This document shows, piece by piece, positions 32,107-44,715 of a stretch of DNA of 64,000 bases; position 1 is the stretch's first letter, and each line of letters opens with the position of its first letter. The translations under genes were made by a program, and so were the position numbers. Source of the DNA: Yersinia bercovieri ATCC 43970 (GTDB lineage: Bacteria > Pseudomonadota > Gammaproteobacteria > Enterobacterales > Enterobacteriaceae); contig NZ_CP054044.1 of the NCBI RefSeq assembly GCF_013282745.1, forward strand, positions 2,108,001-2,172,000. Reading direction: 5' to 3'. The notes under the pieces were generated by a model. It was given only the letters and a program-made list of their open reading frames with translations, was not told the origin of the DNA and did not search any database.

Positions 32107-33768
32107 TTATACCTCAGGTGGGGTAAACCAGGCTGATTTGAAGTCAAACCAGCCGAGGGTGTTCATGCGCACGCCGCGCATACTGTGCTGCCCATATAAT
32201 TCTAGCCAGTGATGGAACAGCGGGTGGAATTGATTTTGGCTGACTAATCGTTGGCTCCAGTCCGCCATCGGCAGGCTATTATTGCGCCATGATCCCACGT
32301 CGTGATGCAGCTCATCGTCGAGGCAGTGTTGCAGCAGCGGTAGCTCATACAGGGTGGCAAATAGAGAGAACTCCAGCGGCAGGTAGAAGTTGGCGCTGCC
32401 GAGCCAGATATCGCTCTGCGCGTCGCCTTGATACCAACTGACATAATCCACCGCCTGAATCACCAGCTTGACGCCATGGGCGGCCAGCAGGGTGGTCAGT
32501 GTCTGGCTGATGGCATCAAACTCGGAGTGCTCGCTGTAAAAGGTGAGCGTCAGTTCGCTCAACCCCTCCGGCTTGGGTTCCAGTGTGGTTAGCCGGTTGT
32601 GGTGCCAGCGCGGCAACATGCCGTAAGCCGGTGACCAGTAGCGCTGATAAAAGGGGTCTGCATGGCTGAGTAGGGCGACAGGGGTGAGAAGCCTACAGAG
32701 CCAGCGGCGGATCTCGGGATGACTGGTTTGGCGGGAGCGCTGATCAAACAGTAAAAAGTAGCAGCCCTCCTCCAACCGACTCTCCAGCTCATTTTTACTG
32801 GTGTCATCCGCTTGTAGTTGCACACCGGAGTAGACCAGCTCCTCGGACAGCTCCGGTAGTACCCAGATATTCACCTCATCAATCAATGCGCGGAACCCAA
32901 AATAGTTATCAAACGCCTGAATTTTCAATTGGCTACGATGATTGCGGATCACTGAATAGGGGCCAGTGCCGATAGGGTGGCGCGGGAAGTCGGGCTGACT
33001 TTCCCACTCCTGCGGCAAAATCATGGCGTGTACACTGCCCAACAGCCAGGGTAACCAGTGATCCGGGCTGTTGAGATGCACATCAATGACATAGGGGGTC
33101 GGCGAGCGCACCGCCGTGATATGCGAGAACAGCGGTTGTGGGATCAGACGGGTCAGGCTGGTGATGACATCCTCCATTGCCAGTTCACGGCCATGATGGA
33201 AATGGATGGCGGGGCGTAAATAAAAGCGCCAATGCAGTGGGCTGATGGCTTGCCAGTGGTGAGACAAATCTGGCTCGAGTTCCCCATTTTCCTCATTTAT
33301 TCGCGTCAGGCCATTAAAAATCTGCCGAACCATGTGGGTTTCTGAGCGGCGCAGGGCGGTGCCCGGGAGTAGATTGGGGAGCGGGCGATAATAGAGTACG
33401 CGCAAAATATGTTTTCCCTGACGGAAACTGCGCCCCAACTGGGATAGCAGCATTTGGCGTACCGCTTTTTTATCCCCCACCAACTGTACCAGCTGATCAA
33501 TATTGTCCTGCTCCAGCAACTCGTCGGCCCGCTGCTGTTGCAGTGCCAGCCCGGAGTAGAGGAAGGTCAATTGTGAGCGCTTACCACGCCCCGCTTCCGC
33601 TTGCCAACTCAGCCAGCCCTCATGCTGCATACTGCCCAGCAAGGATCGGACATGGCGACGTGAGCAGCAGAGCACCTCGGCCAGCTCCTGTAAGGTGGTT
33701 TCCGTTGGCTGACCATTAAACCGTTGCCAGAGGCGAATAAATTGCTGTTGCAAACGTGAGGCGGACAT
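32107..33768 (-). CDS. sgrR: Transcriptional regulator SgrR
   Basis: Regulator of the sugar-phosphate (glucose-phosphate) stress response; activates the small RNA SgrS. It has 553 residues from [19 protein letters not shown]; a further upstream ATG adds seven residues. The N-terminal winged helix-turn-helix is about residues 5-75 ([20 protein letters not shown]). It is followed by a solute-binding-protein-like (SBP_bac_5) sensor domain that starts near [22 protein letters not shown]. The end [15 protein letters not shown] is conserved. In E. coli sgrR is next to sgrS; here two genes, ybiY and ybiW, lie between them. It is divergent from ybiY, so SgrR may bind the 124-bp gap. Confidence 0.95.
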   Translation of the reverse strand: MSASRLQQQFIRLWQRFNGQPTETTLQELAEVLCCSRRHVRSLLGSMQHEGWLSWQAEAGRGKRSQLTFLYSGLALQQQRADELLEQDNIDQLVQLVGDKKAVRQMLLSQLGRSFRQGKHILRVLYYRPLPNLLPGTALRRSETHMVRQIFNGLTRINEENGELEPDLSHHWQAISPLHWRFYLRPAIHFHHGRELAMEDVITSLTRLIPQPLFSHITAVRSPTPYVIDVHLNSPDHWLPWLLGSVHAMILPQEWESQPDFPRHPIGTGPYSVIRNHRSQLKIQAFDNYFGFRALIDEVNIWVLPELSEELVYSGVQLQADDTSKNELESRLEEGCYFLLFDQRSRQTSHPEIRRWLCRLLTPVALLSHADPFYQRYWSPAYGMLPRWHHNRLTTLEPKPEGLSELTLTFYSEHSEFDAISQTLTTLLAAHGVKLVIQAVDYVSWYQGDAQSDIWLGSANFYLPLEFSLFATLYELPLLQHCLDDELHHDVGSWRNNSLPMADWSQRLVSQNQFHPLFHHWLELYGQHSMRGVRMNTLGWFDFKSAWFTPPEV

Positions 33769-33892
33769 AAAAGAGGAACTCCACGGCAAATTTCATCAAT
33801 TTTTCTTTCCCTATATTACCCAGATACTGGTTGCCATGGAAAGCGGGTTATCACCGCGATGCTGATGCAGTCACTGCTAATGGGGGAATAAG

Positions 33893-34792
33893 ATGATTTT
33901 TAATGTGCAGCGCTATTCCACTCATGACGGCCCCGGCATTCGTAGTGTGGTATTCCTCAAAGGTTGCTCGCTGAGCTGCCGCTGGTGCCAAAACCCGGAG
34001 AGTCGTTCACCTAAACCTGAAGTGTTATTTGACCCGCGCCTGTGCCTATCTGGCTGTGATTTGTGCCAGCAGAGCTGCCCGCAGGCGATCCAACGTATTG
34101 ATGATCAACTGGTTATTCAGCGTCAATTATTGGCGGTAGAGGATATTCAGGCGCTGACCATTCGTTGCCCCAGTGGTGCGCTGACGGTGTGTGGCCGCCC
34201 GATTGATCTTGAGGCGACGATGGAAACCTTGCTGCGTGACATGCCGTTTTATCGGCGCAGCGGCGGCGGGGTGACCCTATCAGGCGGCGAGCCTTTTATG
34301 CAGCCGGAGGTTGCTGCTGAACTATTGCAGCGCTGCTATCAACTGGGCATTCATACCGCGGTTGAATCTTGCTTACACACCCCGTGGCGCTATATCGCCC
34401 CGGCTTTGCCATGGCTTGATTTGATGCTGGCGGATCTCAAGCATACCGATGAGCGCCGTTTTCAGCAGTGGACTGGCGGTTCGGCCAGGCGGGTGATGGA
34501 TAATTTTTGCAAGTTAGCCGCGGCAGGCACCGCTATTACGGTGCGGGTGCCGCTGATCCCCGACTTCAATGCAGATTGTGACTCGGTGAAAGGAATTGTC
34601 GATTTTGCCGCTGATGAGATTGGGGTGAAAGAGATCCATTTTTTGCCTTACCACACGCTGGGCATCAATAAATATTCGTTGCTAGGTGAAGCCTATCTGG
34701 CCGCCAATAGCCCTTTGGATGCTCCTGACCTGCTGGCCTTCGCGGAAAGTTATGCCCGTGACAAGGGCCTGACCGCAATTTTAAGAGGATGA
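33893..34792 (+). CDS. ybiY: Glycyl-radical enzyme activating enzyme YbiY (PflE)
   Basis: Radical SAM enzyme of 299 residues that installs the glycyl radical on its partner. The radical-SAM cluster motif CSLSCRWC (CxxxCxxC) follows [10 protein letters not shown] near residue 25. A ferredoxin-like insert ([13 protein letters not shown], then a further Cys in IRCPSGAL) gives the extra iron-sulfur clusters common in non-PFL activases. The SAM-binding GGE motif is in [14 protein letters not shown] (about 124-137). The ATG at 33893 follows GGGGGAATAAG. Only 4 bases separate it from ybiW. E. coli carries the same pair elsewhere, next to fsaA, so placement beside sgrR is notable. Confidence 0.9.
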   Translation: MIFNVQRYSTHDGPGIRSVVFLKGCSLSCRWCQNPESRSPKPEVLFDPRLCLSGCDLCQQSCPQAIQRIDDQLVIQRQLLAVEDIQALTIRCPSGALTVCGRPIDLEATMETLLRDMPFYRRSGGGVTLSGGEPFMQPEVAAELLQRCYQLGIHTAVESCLHTPWRYIAPALPWLDLMLADLKHTDERRFQQWTGGSARRVMDNFCKLAAAGTAITVRVPLIPDFNADCDSVKGIVDFAADEIGVKEIHFLPYHTLGINKYSLLGEAYLAANSPLDAPDLLAFAESYARDKGLTAILRG

Positions 34793-34796
34793 CGCA

Positions 34797-37229
34797 ATGA
34801 CCACACTCGATTTGGTAACCTTAAGCGAACGGACAAAACAGCATAAAAACGCACTGATCCACATTGTTAAACCACCGGTATGTACCGAGCGGGCGCTGCA
34901 TTATACCGAGGCTTATCAGCAGCATCAGGATAAACCCTTGCCAGTTCGCCGTGCGCTGGCGCTGGCTCACCATCTACAGCAGCGCACTGTTTGGATCAAA
35001 AACGATGAGCTGATTATCGGTAATCAGGCCAGCCAACTGCGAGCGGCACCGATTTTCCCTGAATACACCGTCGGTTGGATTGAAAGTGAAATTGACCAGC
35101 TGGCTGATCGCCCTGGGGCGGGCTTTTCGGTCAGTGAAGCAGACAAAGCGGTATTGCATCAGTTGTGCCCATGGTGGCGCGGTCAAACCGTGCAGGATCG
35201 CTGCTACGGTATGTTTACCGACGAACAAAAAGCGCTACTGGCGACCGGTATCATCAAGGCGGAAGGCAATATGACCTCCGGTGATGCCCATCTGGCGGTT
35301 AACTTCCCGCTGTTGCTGGAGAAGGGCTTGGATGGTCTACGCACCAAAGTCGCCAGTCGCCGCGCGCGTCTGCAACTGACCGACTGGAGTGATTTGCACA
35401 AAGAGCAATTTCTGAAAGCGATTGATATCTCGCTGGTGGCGCTGAGTGAACATATTGAGCGCTATGGGGCTGTGGCGCAGCAAATGGCGGAGATCGAGAC
35501 GCGCGATTGGCGGCGTGCTGAGCTGCTGGCTATTGCCGAAAACTGCGCGCTGATTGCTCATCAACCGCCGCAGAGCTTCTGGCAAGCTTTGCAGCTGTGC
35601 TACTTCATTCAGCTAATTTTGCAAATTGAATCCAATGGTCACTCGGTCTCCTTTGGTCGCCTCGACCAGTATCTCTACCCATGGTATCGCCGCGATGTGG
35701 AGCTGGAAAATAGCCTGAGTCGCGAGCACGCGATTGAGATGCTGCATAGCTGCTGGCTGAAATTACTGGAAGTGAATAAAATCCGTTCCGGTTCGCACTC
35801 TAAGGCGTCGGCGGGTAGCCCGCTCTATCAAAACGTCACTATTGGTGGACAAAAACTGGTGCAGGGTAGGGCCATTGATGCCGTTAACCCGCTCTCTTAT
35901 GCGGTGCTGGAGTCGTGCGGGCGCTTAAAATCAACCCAGCCAAACCTCAGTGTCCGCTACCATGCGGGGATCAGTGACGATTTCCTCGACGCCTGTGTGC
36001 AGGTCATTCGCTGCGGTTTTGGGATGCCGGCCTTTAATAATGACGAAATCGTTATTCCTGAGTTTATCAAGCTGGGCGTGGAGCCGCAGGATGCCTACGA
36101 CTATGCAGCGATTGGCTGTATTGAGACTGCAGTCGGCGGCAAGTGGGGCTATCGCTGTACTGGCATGAGTTTTATCAACTTTGCTCGCGTGATGTTGGCG
36201 GCGCTGGAACAGGGGCGCGATGCCACATCAGGCCAGGTGTTCTTGCCGCAAGAGCAGGGGCTGTCGCAAGGCAACTTTACTGATTTCGCCCAAGTGATGG
36301 CGCAGTGGGATCAGCAGATCCGCTACTACACCCGTAAATCCATCGAAATCGAGTGTGTGGTAGATACCGTGCTGGAAGAGAACGCCCACGATATTGTCTG
36401 CTCGGCGCTGGTGGATGACTGTATTGAGCGCGGTAAAAGCATCAAGCAGGGGGGCGCCCGTTACGACTGGGTTTCTGGTCTGCAAGTGGGTATCGCCAAT
36501 CTGGGCAACAGTCTGGCCGCGGTACGTAAACTGGTGTTCGAACAACAACTTATCGGCCAGCAACAGCTGGCAACGGCGCTCACCAATGACTTCGCCGGTC
36601 TGAACGGCGAGCAACTGCGCCAGCATCTGATTAATTCAGCCCCGAAATATGGCAATGACGTTGATGATGTTGACCAACTGCTGGTGCGGGCTTATCAGAC
36701 CTACATTGATGAGCTGAAGCAGTATCACAATACCCGTTTTGGTCGCGGGCCTATTGGTGGCACCTATTACGCTGGCACATCATCCATCTCTGCCAATGTG
36801 CCATTTGGTGCGGCGACCATGGCAACACCGGATGGACGCAAGGCGCACAGCCCACTGGCGGAAGGAGCAAGTCCGGCCTCTGGCACTGACCATCTGGGGC
36901 CAACGGCGGTGTTTAACTCACTGTCAAAACTCCCCACCGCCTCGATTCTGGGCGGGGTGTTGCTGAATCAAAAGCTGAATCCGTCCACGTTGGATAACCC
37001 TCGCGATCGTGAAAAATTAATGATGATGTTGCGTACTTTCTTTGAGGAGTATCTGGGCTGGCACGTGCAGTACAACATTGTCTCCCGCGAGACATTAGTG
37101 GATGCCAAGCAGCATCCAGATCGTTACCGCGATTTGGTGGTTAGGGTGGCGGGCTACTCAGCTTTTTTCACCGCACTGTCGCCAGATGCGCAGGACGATA
37201 TTATCGCCCGCACCGAGCATACCCTGTGA
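34797..37229 (+). CDS. ybiW: Glycyl-radical enzyme YbiW (PflF), dehydratase-type
   Basis: 810 residues, the same length as E. coli YbiW and nearly the same sequence in long blocks. The thiyl cysteine is C441 in AAIGCIETAVGGKWGYRC. The glycyl radical site is G786 in VVRVAGYSAFF. The active cysteine is followed by x-Glu, the pattern of GRE dehydratases/lyases rather than of PFL (which has Cys-Cys). It requires YbiY for activation and works only without oxygen. I recall recent work tying YbiW to dehydration of 1,5-anhydroglucitol 6-phosphate, a glucose 6-phosphate analogue; I cannot verify this. That role would fit its place between sgrR and sgrS-setA. AGGATGACGCA before the ATG gives the SD. 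Confidence 0.9.
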   Translation: MTTLDLVTLSERTKQHKNALIHIVKPPVCTERALHYTEAYQQHQDKPLPVRRALALAHHLQQRTVWIKNDELIIGNQASQLRAAPIFPEYTVGWIESEIDQLADRPGAGFSVSEADKAVLHQLCPWWRGQTVQDRCYGMFTDEQKALLATGIIKAEGNMTSGDAHLAVNFPLLLEKGLDGLRTKVASRRARLQLTDWSDLHKEQFLKAIDISLVALSEHIERYGAVAQQMAEIETRDWRRAELLAIAENCALIAHQPPQSFWQALQLCYFIQLILQIESNGHSVSFGRLDQYLYPWYRRDVELENSLSREHAIEMLHSCWLKLLEVNKIRSGSHSKASAGSPLYQNVTIGGQKLVQGRAIDAVNPLSYAVLESCGRLKSTQPNLSVRYHAGISDDFLDACVQVIRCGFGMPAFNNDEIVIPEFIKLGVEPQDAYDYAAIGCIETAVGGKWGYRCTGMSFINFARVMLAALEQGRDATSGQVFLPQEQGLSQGNFTDFAQVMAQWDQQIRYYTRKSIEIECVVDTVLEENAHDIVCSALVDDCIERGKSIKQGGARYDWVSGLQVGIANLGNSLAAVRKLVFEQQLIGQQQLATALTNDFAGLNGEQLRQHLINSAPKYGNDVDDVDQLLVRAYQTYIDELKQYHNTRFGRGPIGGTYYAGTSSISANVPFGAATMATPDGRKAHSPLAEGASPASGTDHLGPTAVFNSLSKLPTASILGGVLLNQKLNPSTLDNPRDREKLMMMLRTFFEEYLGWHVQYNIVSRETLVDAKQHPDRYRDLVVRVAGYSAFFTALSPDAQDDIIARTEHTL

Positions 37230-37275
37230 TTGATTGTGCTAGATGATGTCAGTTGAGTGAAGTGAGTCCTGCTGC

Positions 37276-37307
37276 TGTATTGAGTAGCAAATGTATTGAG
37301 TATCAAA
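37276..37307 (+). repeat. 16-bp tandem repeat within sgrS duplicating the seed core
   Basis: TGTATTGAGTAGCAAA (37276-37291) is followed directly by TGTATTGAGTATCAAA (37292-37307), one mismatch. Each contains TGAGTA, the core of the SgrS-ptsG pairing, and a third TGAGTA belongs to the main seed at 37314-37319, so the spacing is 16 and 17 nt. Confidence 0.9.
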
Positions 37308-37335
37308 AATTTCTGAGTAATGGTGTGTTTCACCA

Positions 37336-37364
37336 GCCAGCAGGATTTTCTGCTGGCTTTTTTT
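37336..37364 (+). terminator. Terminator of SgrS
   Basis: An 8-bp stem GCCAGCAG / CTGCTGGC has a six-base loop and is followed by a seven-base T tract. As in E. coli, partial readthrough could feed setA. Confidence 0.92.
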
Positions 37365-37509
37365 ATTACCCTTGGCACTTGAAGCTGTGGCGTTGTTAGC
37401 TGCAAATTAGTTATCAGAAAAATGATTTTTACCATTAAAATTATGCTGCTTTATATAAGAGCTTCTGTAGCATAGAGATAAATCGCTATTTCTGGCGCTG
37501 GAGCCTGGA

Positions 37510-38691
37510 ATGAAATCTGCACTCACCTTTTCCCGTCGTATCAACCCGGTTTTTCTCGCTTTCTTTGTGGTGGCCTTTCTTTCTGGTATCGCTGGCGCGT
37601 TACAGGCTCCGACATTAAGCCTGTTTTTAAGCACCGAAGTGAAAGTTCGCCCACTCTGGGTTGGTCTGTTTTATACCGTGAATGCCATTGCCGGGATTAC
37701 TGTCAGCTTTATTCTGGCAAAACGCTCCGATTCACGTGGTGATCGCCGCAAACTCATCATGGTCTGTTATCTGATGGCGGTGGGCAACTGCCTGCTATTC
37801 GCCTTTAACCGTGATTATCTGACATTAATTACCGCGGGTGTGTTGCTGGCGTCGGTCGCCAACACCGCCATGCCGCAGATATTTGCCCTCGCGCGTGAAT
37901 ATGCCGACAGTTCTGCGCGTGAAGTGGTGATGTTCAGCTCTATTATGCGTGCGCAGCTCTCATTGGCGTGGGTTATTGGGCCACCGCTGTCGTTTATGCT
38001 GGCACTGAATTATGGTTTTACCCTGATGTTCAGTATTGCCGCTGGTATCTTTGTGCTGAGTGCGTTAGTGGTGTGGTTTATTCTGCCGTCAGTGCCGCGC
38101 GCAGAGCCGGTGGTGGATGCGCCAGTGGTGGTGCAGGGCAGCTTGTTTGCCGATAAAAACGTGTTGCTGCTGTTTATTGCCTCAATGCTGATGTGGACTT
38201 GCAACACCATGTATATCATTGATATGCCACTGTATATCACCGCAAGCCTGGGTCTGCCTGAGCGCTTAGCGGGTTTGTTGATGGGCACTGCCGCCGGGCT
38301 TGAGATCCCCATCATGCTGCTGGCGGGCTATTCGGTTCGGTACTTTGGCAAGCGCAAAATCATGCTATTTGCCGTGCTGGCTGGCGTGCTGTTCTATACC
38401 GGATTGGTGCTGTTTAAATTCAAAACCGCGTTGATGTTGCTACAGATTTTCAATGCCATTTTTATCGGGATCGTCGCGGGTATCGGTATGCTCTATTTCC
38501 AGGATTTAATGCCGGGCAGGGCGGGGGCCGCTACCACGCTGTTTACTAACAGTATTTCAACCGGGGTGATTTTAGCGGGGGTGCTGCAAGGGGGATTGAC
38601 CGAAACCTGGGGACATGATTCGGTATATGTGATGGCGATGGTGCTCTCCATTCTGGCGCTGATTATTTGCGCACGGGTGCGGGAAGCTTAG
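37510..38691 (+). CDS. setA: Sugar efflux transporter, SetA family
   Basis: MFS exporter of 393 residues with about twelve membrane helices. SetA expels glucosides/lactose analogues and is co-regulated with SgrS during sugar-phosphate stress. Family blocks seen are GIAGALQAPTLSLFLS near residue 25, LFYTVNAIAGITVSF, the MFS loop KRSDSRGDRRKLI, and RAGAATTLFTNSISTG near residue 340. The SD GGAG lies 6 bases before the ATG. Its position after sgrS supports assignment as setA rather than setB or setC, which are close paralogues. Confidence 0.9.
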   Translation: MKSALTFSRRINPVFLAFFVVAFLSGIAGALQAPTLSLFLSTEVKVRPLWVGLFYTVNAIAGITVSFILAKRSDSRGDRRKLIMVCYLMAVGNCLLFAFNRDYLTLITAGVLLASVANTAMPQIFALAREYADSSAREVVMFSSIMRAQLSLAWVIGPPLSFMLALNYGFTLMFSIAAGIFVLSALVVWFILPSVPRAEPVVDAPVVVQGSLFADKNVLLLFIASMLMWTCNTMYIIDMPLYITASLGLPERLAGLLMGTAAGLEIPIMLLAGYSVRYFGKRKIMLFAVLAGVLFYTGLVLFKFKTALMLLQIFNAIFIGIVAGIGMLYFQDLMPGRAGAATTLFTNSISTGVILAGVLQGGLTETWGHDSVYVMAMVLSILALIICARVREA

Positions 38692-38707
38692 CGCCCCGTA
38701 GGGCGCT
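38690..38707. repeat. Hairpin AGCGCCC-CGTA-GGGCGCT, left copy (setA stop)
   Basis: A perfect 7-bp stem overlaps the setA stop codon. The surrounding 21 bases are repeated exactly at 38874-38894. It has no T tract on either strand, so its value as a terminator is doubtful. Confidence 0.8.
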
Positions 38708-38708
38708 G

Positions 38709-38818
38709 GAGGTTATTGACAAAGTGCCGGTTGCGGAGAGAACAGCTAGATCGTAAAGACGCCATAAATCCTTCCCTGGAGGCTCGAGCCGCGCCATCCC
38801 TGGCGCGGACGCTTTACT
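38709..38818. repeat. Dispersed repeat family A, copy 2 (between setA and leuD)
   Basis: 110 bp with the same ends and core as 12062-12182, shortened by about 11 bases in the middle. It carries the same CGCGCCA / TGGCGCG hairpin and GTAAAG / CTTTAC palindromic arms. It again lies between convergent genes. Confidence 0.85.
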
Positions 38819-38874
38819 CTTCTACCCGTCCTCTCCGTTCCAGATCGCGTCATCGGGTTTTTTCAGCAGCCTGT

Positions 38875-38892
38875 AGCGCCCCGTAGGGCGCT
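38875..38892. repeat. Hairpin AGCGCCC-CGTA-GGGCGCT, right copy
   Basis: Identical in 21 of 21 bases to 38689-38709, on the other side of repeat A copy 2. It lies 25 bases beyond the end of leuD, where it could also end leu operon transcription. Confidence 0.8.
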
Positions 38893-38916
38893 GGTATTGC
38901 TCACTTATAAAAATAA

Positions 38917-39519
38917 TTACCGCAGAAATTCTGGCTGTTGTTTTTCGTATGCGGAAATATTACTTTCGTGCTGCAAGGTCAGGCCAATACTGTCCAAGCC
39001 GTTAATCATGCAGTGGCGACGGAAGCTATCGATTTCGAAAGCATAACTTTTGCCACCTGCATTTACGGTTTGCGCTTCCAGATCGACAACAAATTGAATG
39101 CCTTCATTGCTCTTAACTAACTGGAATAACGTATCAATATCGGCTTCGCTTAATGTGACCGGTAACAGTTGGTTGTTAAATGAGTTGCCGTAAAAGATAT
39201 CGGCAAAGCTCGGAGCAATCACCACGTGGAAACCGAAGTCTGTCAGTGCCCAGGGCGCATGTTCGCGCGATGAACCGCAACCGAAGTTCTCGCGGGCCAA
39301 CAAAATGGTCGCGCCTTGATAGCGGGGCTGGTTCAGTACAAATTCAGGGTTCGGCACTTTGCCCGCATCGTCGAGAAAACGCCAGTCGTTAAACAGGTGT
39401 TGACCAAAACCAGTGCGAGTGACTTTCTGCAAAAACTGTTTTGGGATAATCGCGTCGGTATCGACGTTCGCCGCATCCAAGGGTACAACCAAACCAATGT
39501 GTTGAGTAAATTTAGCCAT
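38917..39519 (-). CDS. leuD: 3-isopropylmalate dehydratase small subunit
   Basis: Swivelling domain subunit of isopropylmalate isomerase, 200 residues, works with LeuC in leucine synthesis. Seen are the N-terminal [16 protein letters not shown] (about 16-31) and the catalytic serine block [20 protein letters not shown] (about 75-94). It also has [18 protein letters not shown]. It is last gene of leuABCD, 14 bases after leuC, with a GGAG SD. Confidence 0.96.
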   Translation of the reverse strand: MAKFTQHIGLVVPLDAANVDTDAIIPKQFLQKVTRTGFGQHLFNDWRFLDDAGKVPNPEFVLNQPRYQGATILLARENFGCGSSREHAPWALTDFGFHVVIAPSFADIFYGNSFNNQLLPVTLSEADIDTLFQLVKSNEGIQFVVDLEAQTVNAGGKSYAFEIDSFRRHCMINGLDSIGLTLQHESNISAYEKQQPEFLR

Positions 39520-39533
39520 GGTGGAGTCTCCGG

Positions 39534-43604
<4,071 letters not shown>

Positions 43605-43646
43605 GGTGGGTATTCCTTGTCGTGTTTACATTTGCGCTTTGCGGGT

Positions 43647-43673
43647 AAAAAAAAACCCGCGCATTTGCGCGGG
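43647..43673 (-). terminator. leu operon attenuator (intrinsic terminator in leader)
   Basis: On the minus strand CCCGCGCA / TGCGCGGG (8 bp, loop of two bases) is followed by nine Ts. It lies 23 bases past the leuL stop and 43 bases before leuA. Formation would depend on ribosome progress through the leucine codons of leuL. Confidence 0.93.
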
Positions 43674-43695
43674 CTTGTTAATCTTGATGACTGAA

Positions 43696-43779
43696 TCAGT
43701 TCTGATTTCCGTCCACCAACATACCGCGCAAGTGAGATGCGTTTAGTAGTAGGCTTAGTAGGCGGGTTGAGTAGAACAT
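43696..43779 (-). CDS. leuL: leu operon leader peptide
   Basis: 27 codons plus stop: M-F-Y-S-T-R then L-L-S-L-L-L-N-A-S-H-L-R-G, ending DGNQN. Five of the six codons 7-12 are leucine CTA, a rare codon, so the ribosome would stall when charged tRNA-Leu is scarce. The LNAS-LRG block matches E. coli LeuL (LLLLNASSLRG). It is followed directly by the attenuator. The ATG sits behind an A-rich stretch and no strong SD is evident. Confidence 0.93.
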   Translation of the reverse strand: MFYSTRLLSLLLNASHLRGMLVDGNQN

Positions 43780-44715
43780 TATTTTTTCAGTTTCTCATTG
43801 GTTAATGATATTGCGTTACCTAAATTGATACGTTAATTCTATGGTTATGTCAATATTTGTTTTAAGTAGTCTCTTCAACTGGTTCCGATGGCTTTGAATT
43901 CCTTATTTTGGAACAAAAAACCTTATAAGTCATTTTTTAGGATGATTAAGCTGATATTTTCTATTGTGTCTTTTTGTTTGTTTGGCATAACTATAACAAT
44001 ATAGGTTATTGTGCTTTTCAGATTTCTAAAGACATTGCCGCTTGTTTATCAGGGGTTAATCCTTGTTCTGAAGGTTATATTTAGAGTTTATAAGAGTAGC
44101 GTAAAATAGTGAGAGTAATTTATTGCTCACTAATAGAGTAAATTCACAGCAAACCTTATTATCTTTCACTTATATGTTTTGTGAATATAAATATTGATTG
44201 ATTTAATGAATGGGATTATTTATTTGTTTAAAGTGTTATGACTATGGAGTAAAGTCATAATTAAGTTTTATGAAATTCAATCCATGATTAAACATATTCG
44301 CGACTATAATTAATAACTAATAAGTTTTCATTGATGAATTTATTATTTGTTAATGGCATAGTTGTCAACCATCCCATTTTGTGATGTGATCATGCTATTG
44401 CTTTTATTATTGATGCATATGATAGAGTAGGTTTGTATTTCTAAGATGAATTAGTCTTAAATACTATATGGGATACTTTATGTGGATGGCTTATTCACGT
44501 ATTTATCTATGGGCATTATCAGCGGAAAATACATGGAGGCAATTCATATCGTTTCATTTATACAAGGATGAGACTCATTTTATCTTATAACGGTAATGAT
44601 GAGAATATTGGCGTCATTAATAGTAAGAAATCAAAGATATTTTGAGATAGTGATAAATATCAGCGGAGCTCTTTTATTAATCATGCCATCTGCATAAAGC
44701 TTAGTGGAGTTAAGC
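43780..44715. other. AT-rich leuL-leuO intergenic region (about 940 bp)
   Basis: A long AT-rich stretch without a convincing gene holds the divergent promoters of the leu operon and leuO. Such regions bind H-NS and LeuO in E. coli and Salmonella; the base composition here fits that but proves nothing. An imperfect inverted repeat (GTATTTCTAAGA at 44435-44446 against TCTTAAATAC at 44455-44464) could be a LysR-type site. Short ORFs here lack SD sequences. Confidence 0.5.

Larger units (their letters stand above)
37230..37364 (+). ncRNA. sgrS: SgrS small RNA (5' end not determined)
   Basis: The 3' domain matches E. coli SgrS: CTGAGTAATGGTG at 37313 (E. coli CTGAGTATTGGTG), the small hairpin TGGTG / CACCA (37321-37335), then the terminator hairpin GCCAGCAG / CTGCTGGC with seven Ts. 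In E. coli this part pairs with ptsG mRNA and binds Hfq, stopping sugar-phosphate uptake. The stretch after ybiW is too short for an SgrT-like ORF and none is seen. The 5' end may reach into the ybiW coding region. Upstream the sequence holds two extra TGAGTA copies. It lies directly ahead of setA, as in E. coli. Confidence 0.85.

Noticed and set aside
37230-37312. SgrT ORF in sgrS
   Set aside because: No ORF with an SgrT-like sequence is present before the seed region.
44480-44590. 36-codon ORF upstream of leuO
   Set aside because: No SD, AT-rich random composition, no conserved leader-peptide character.
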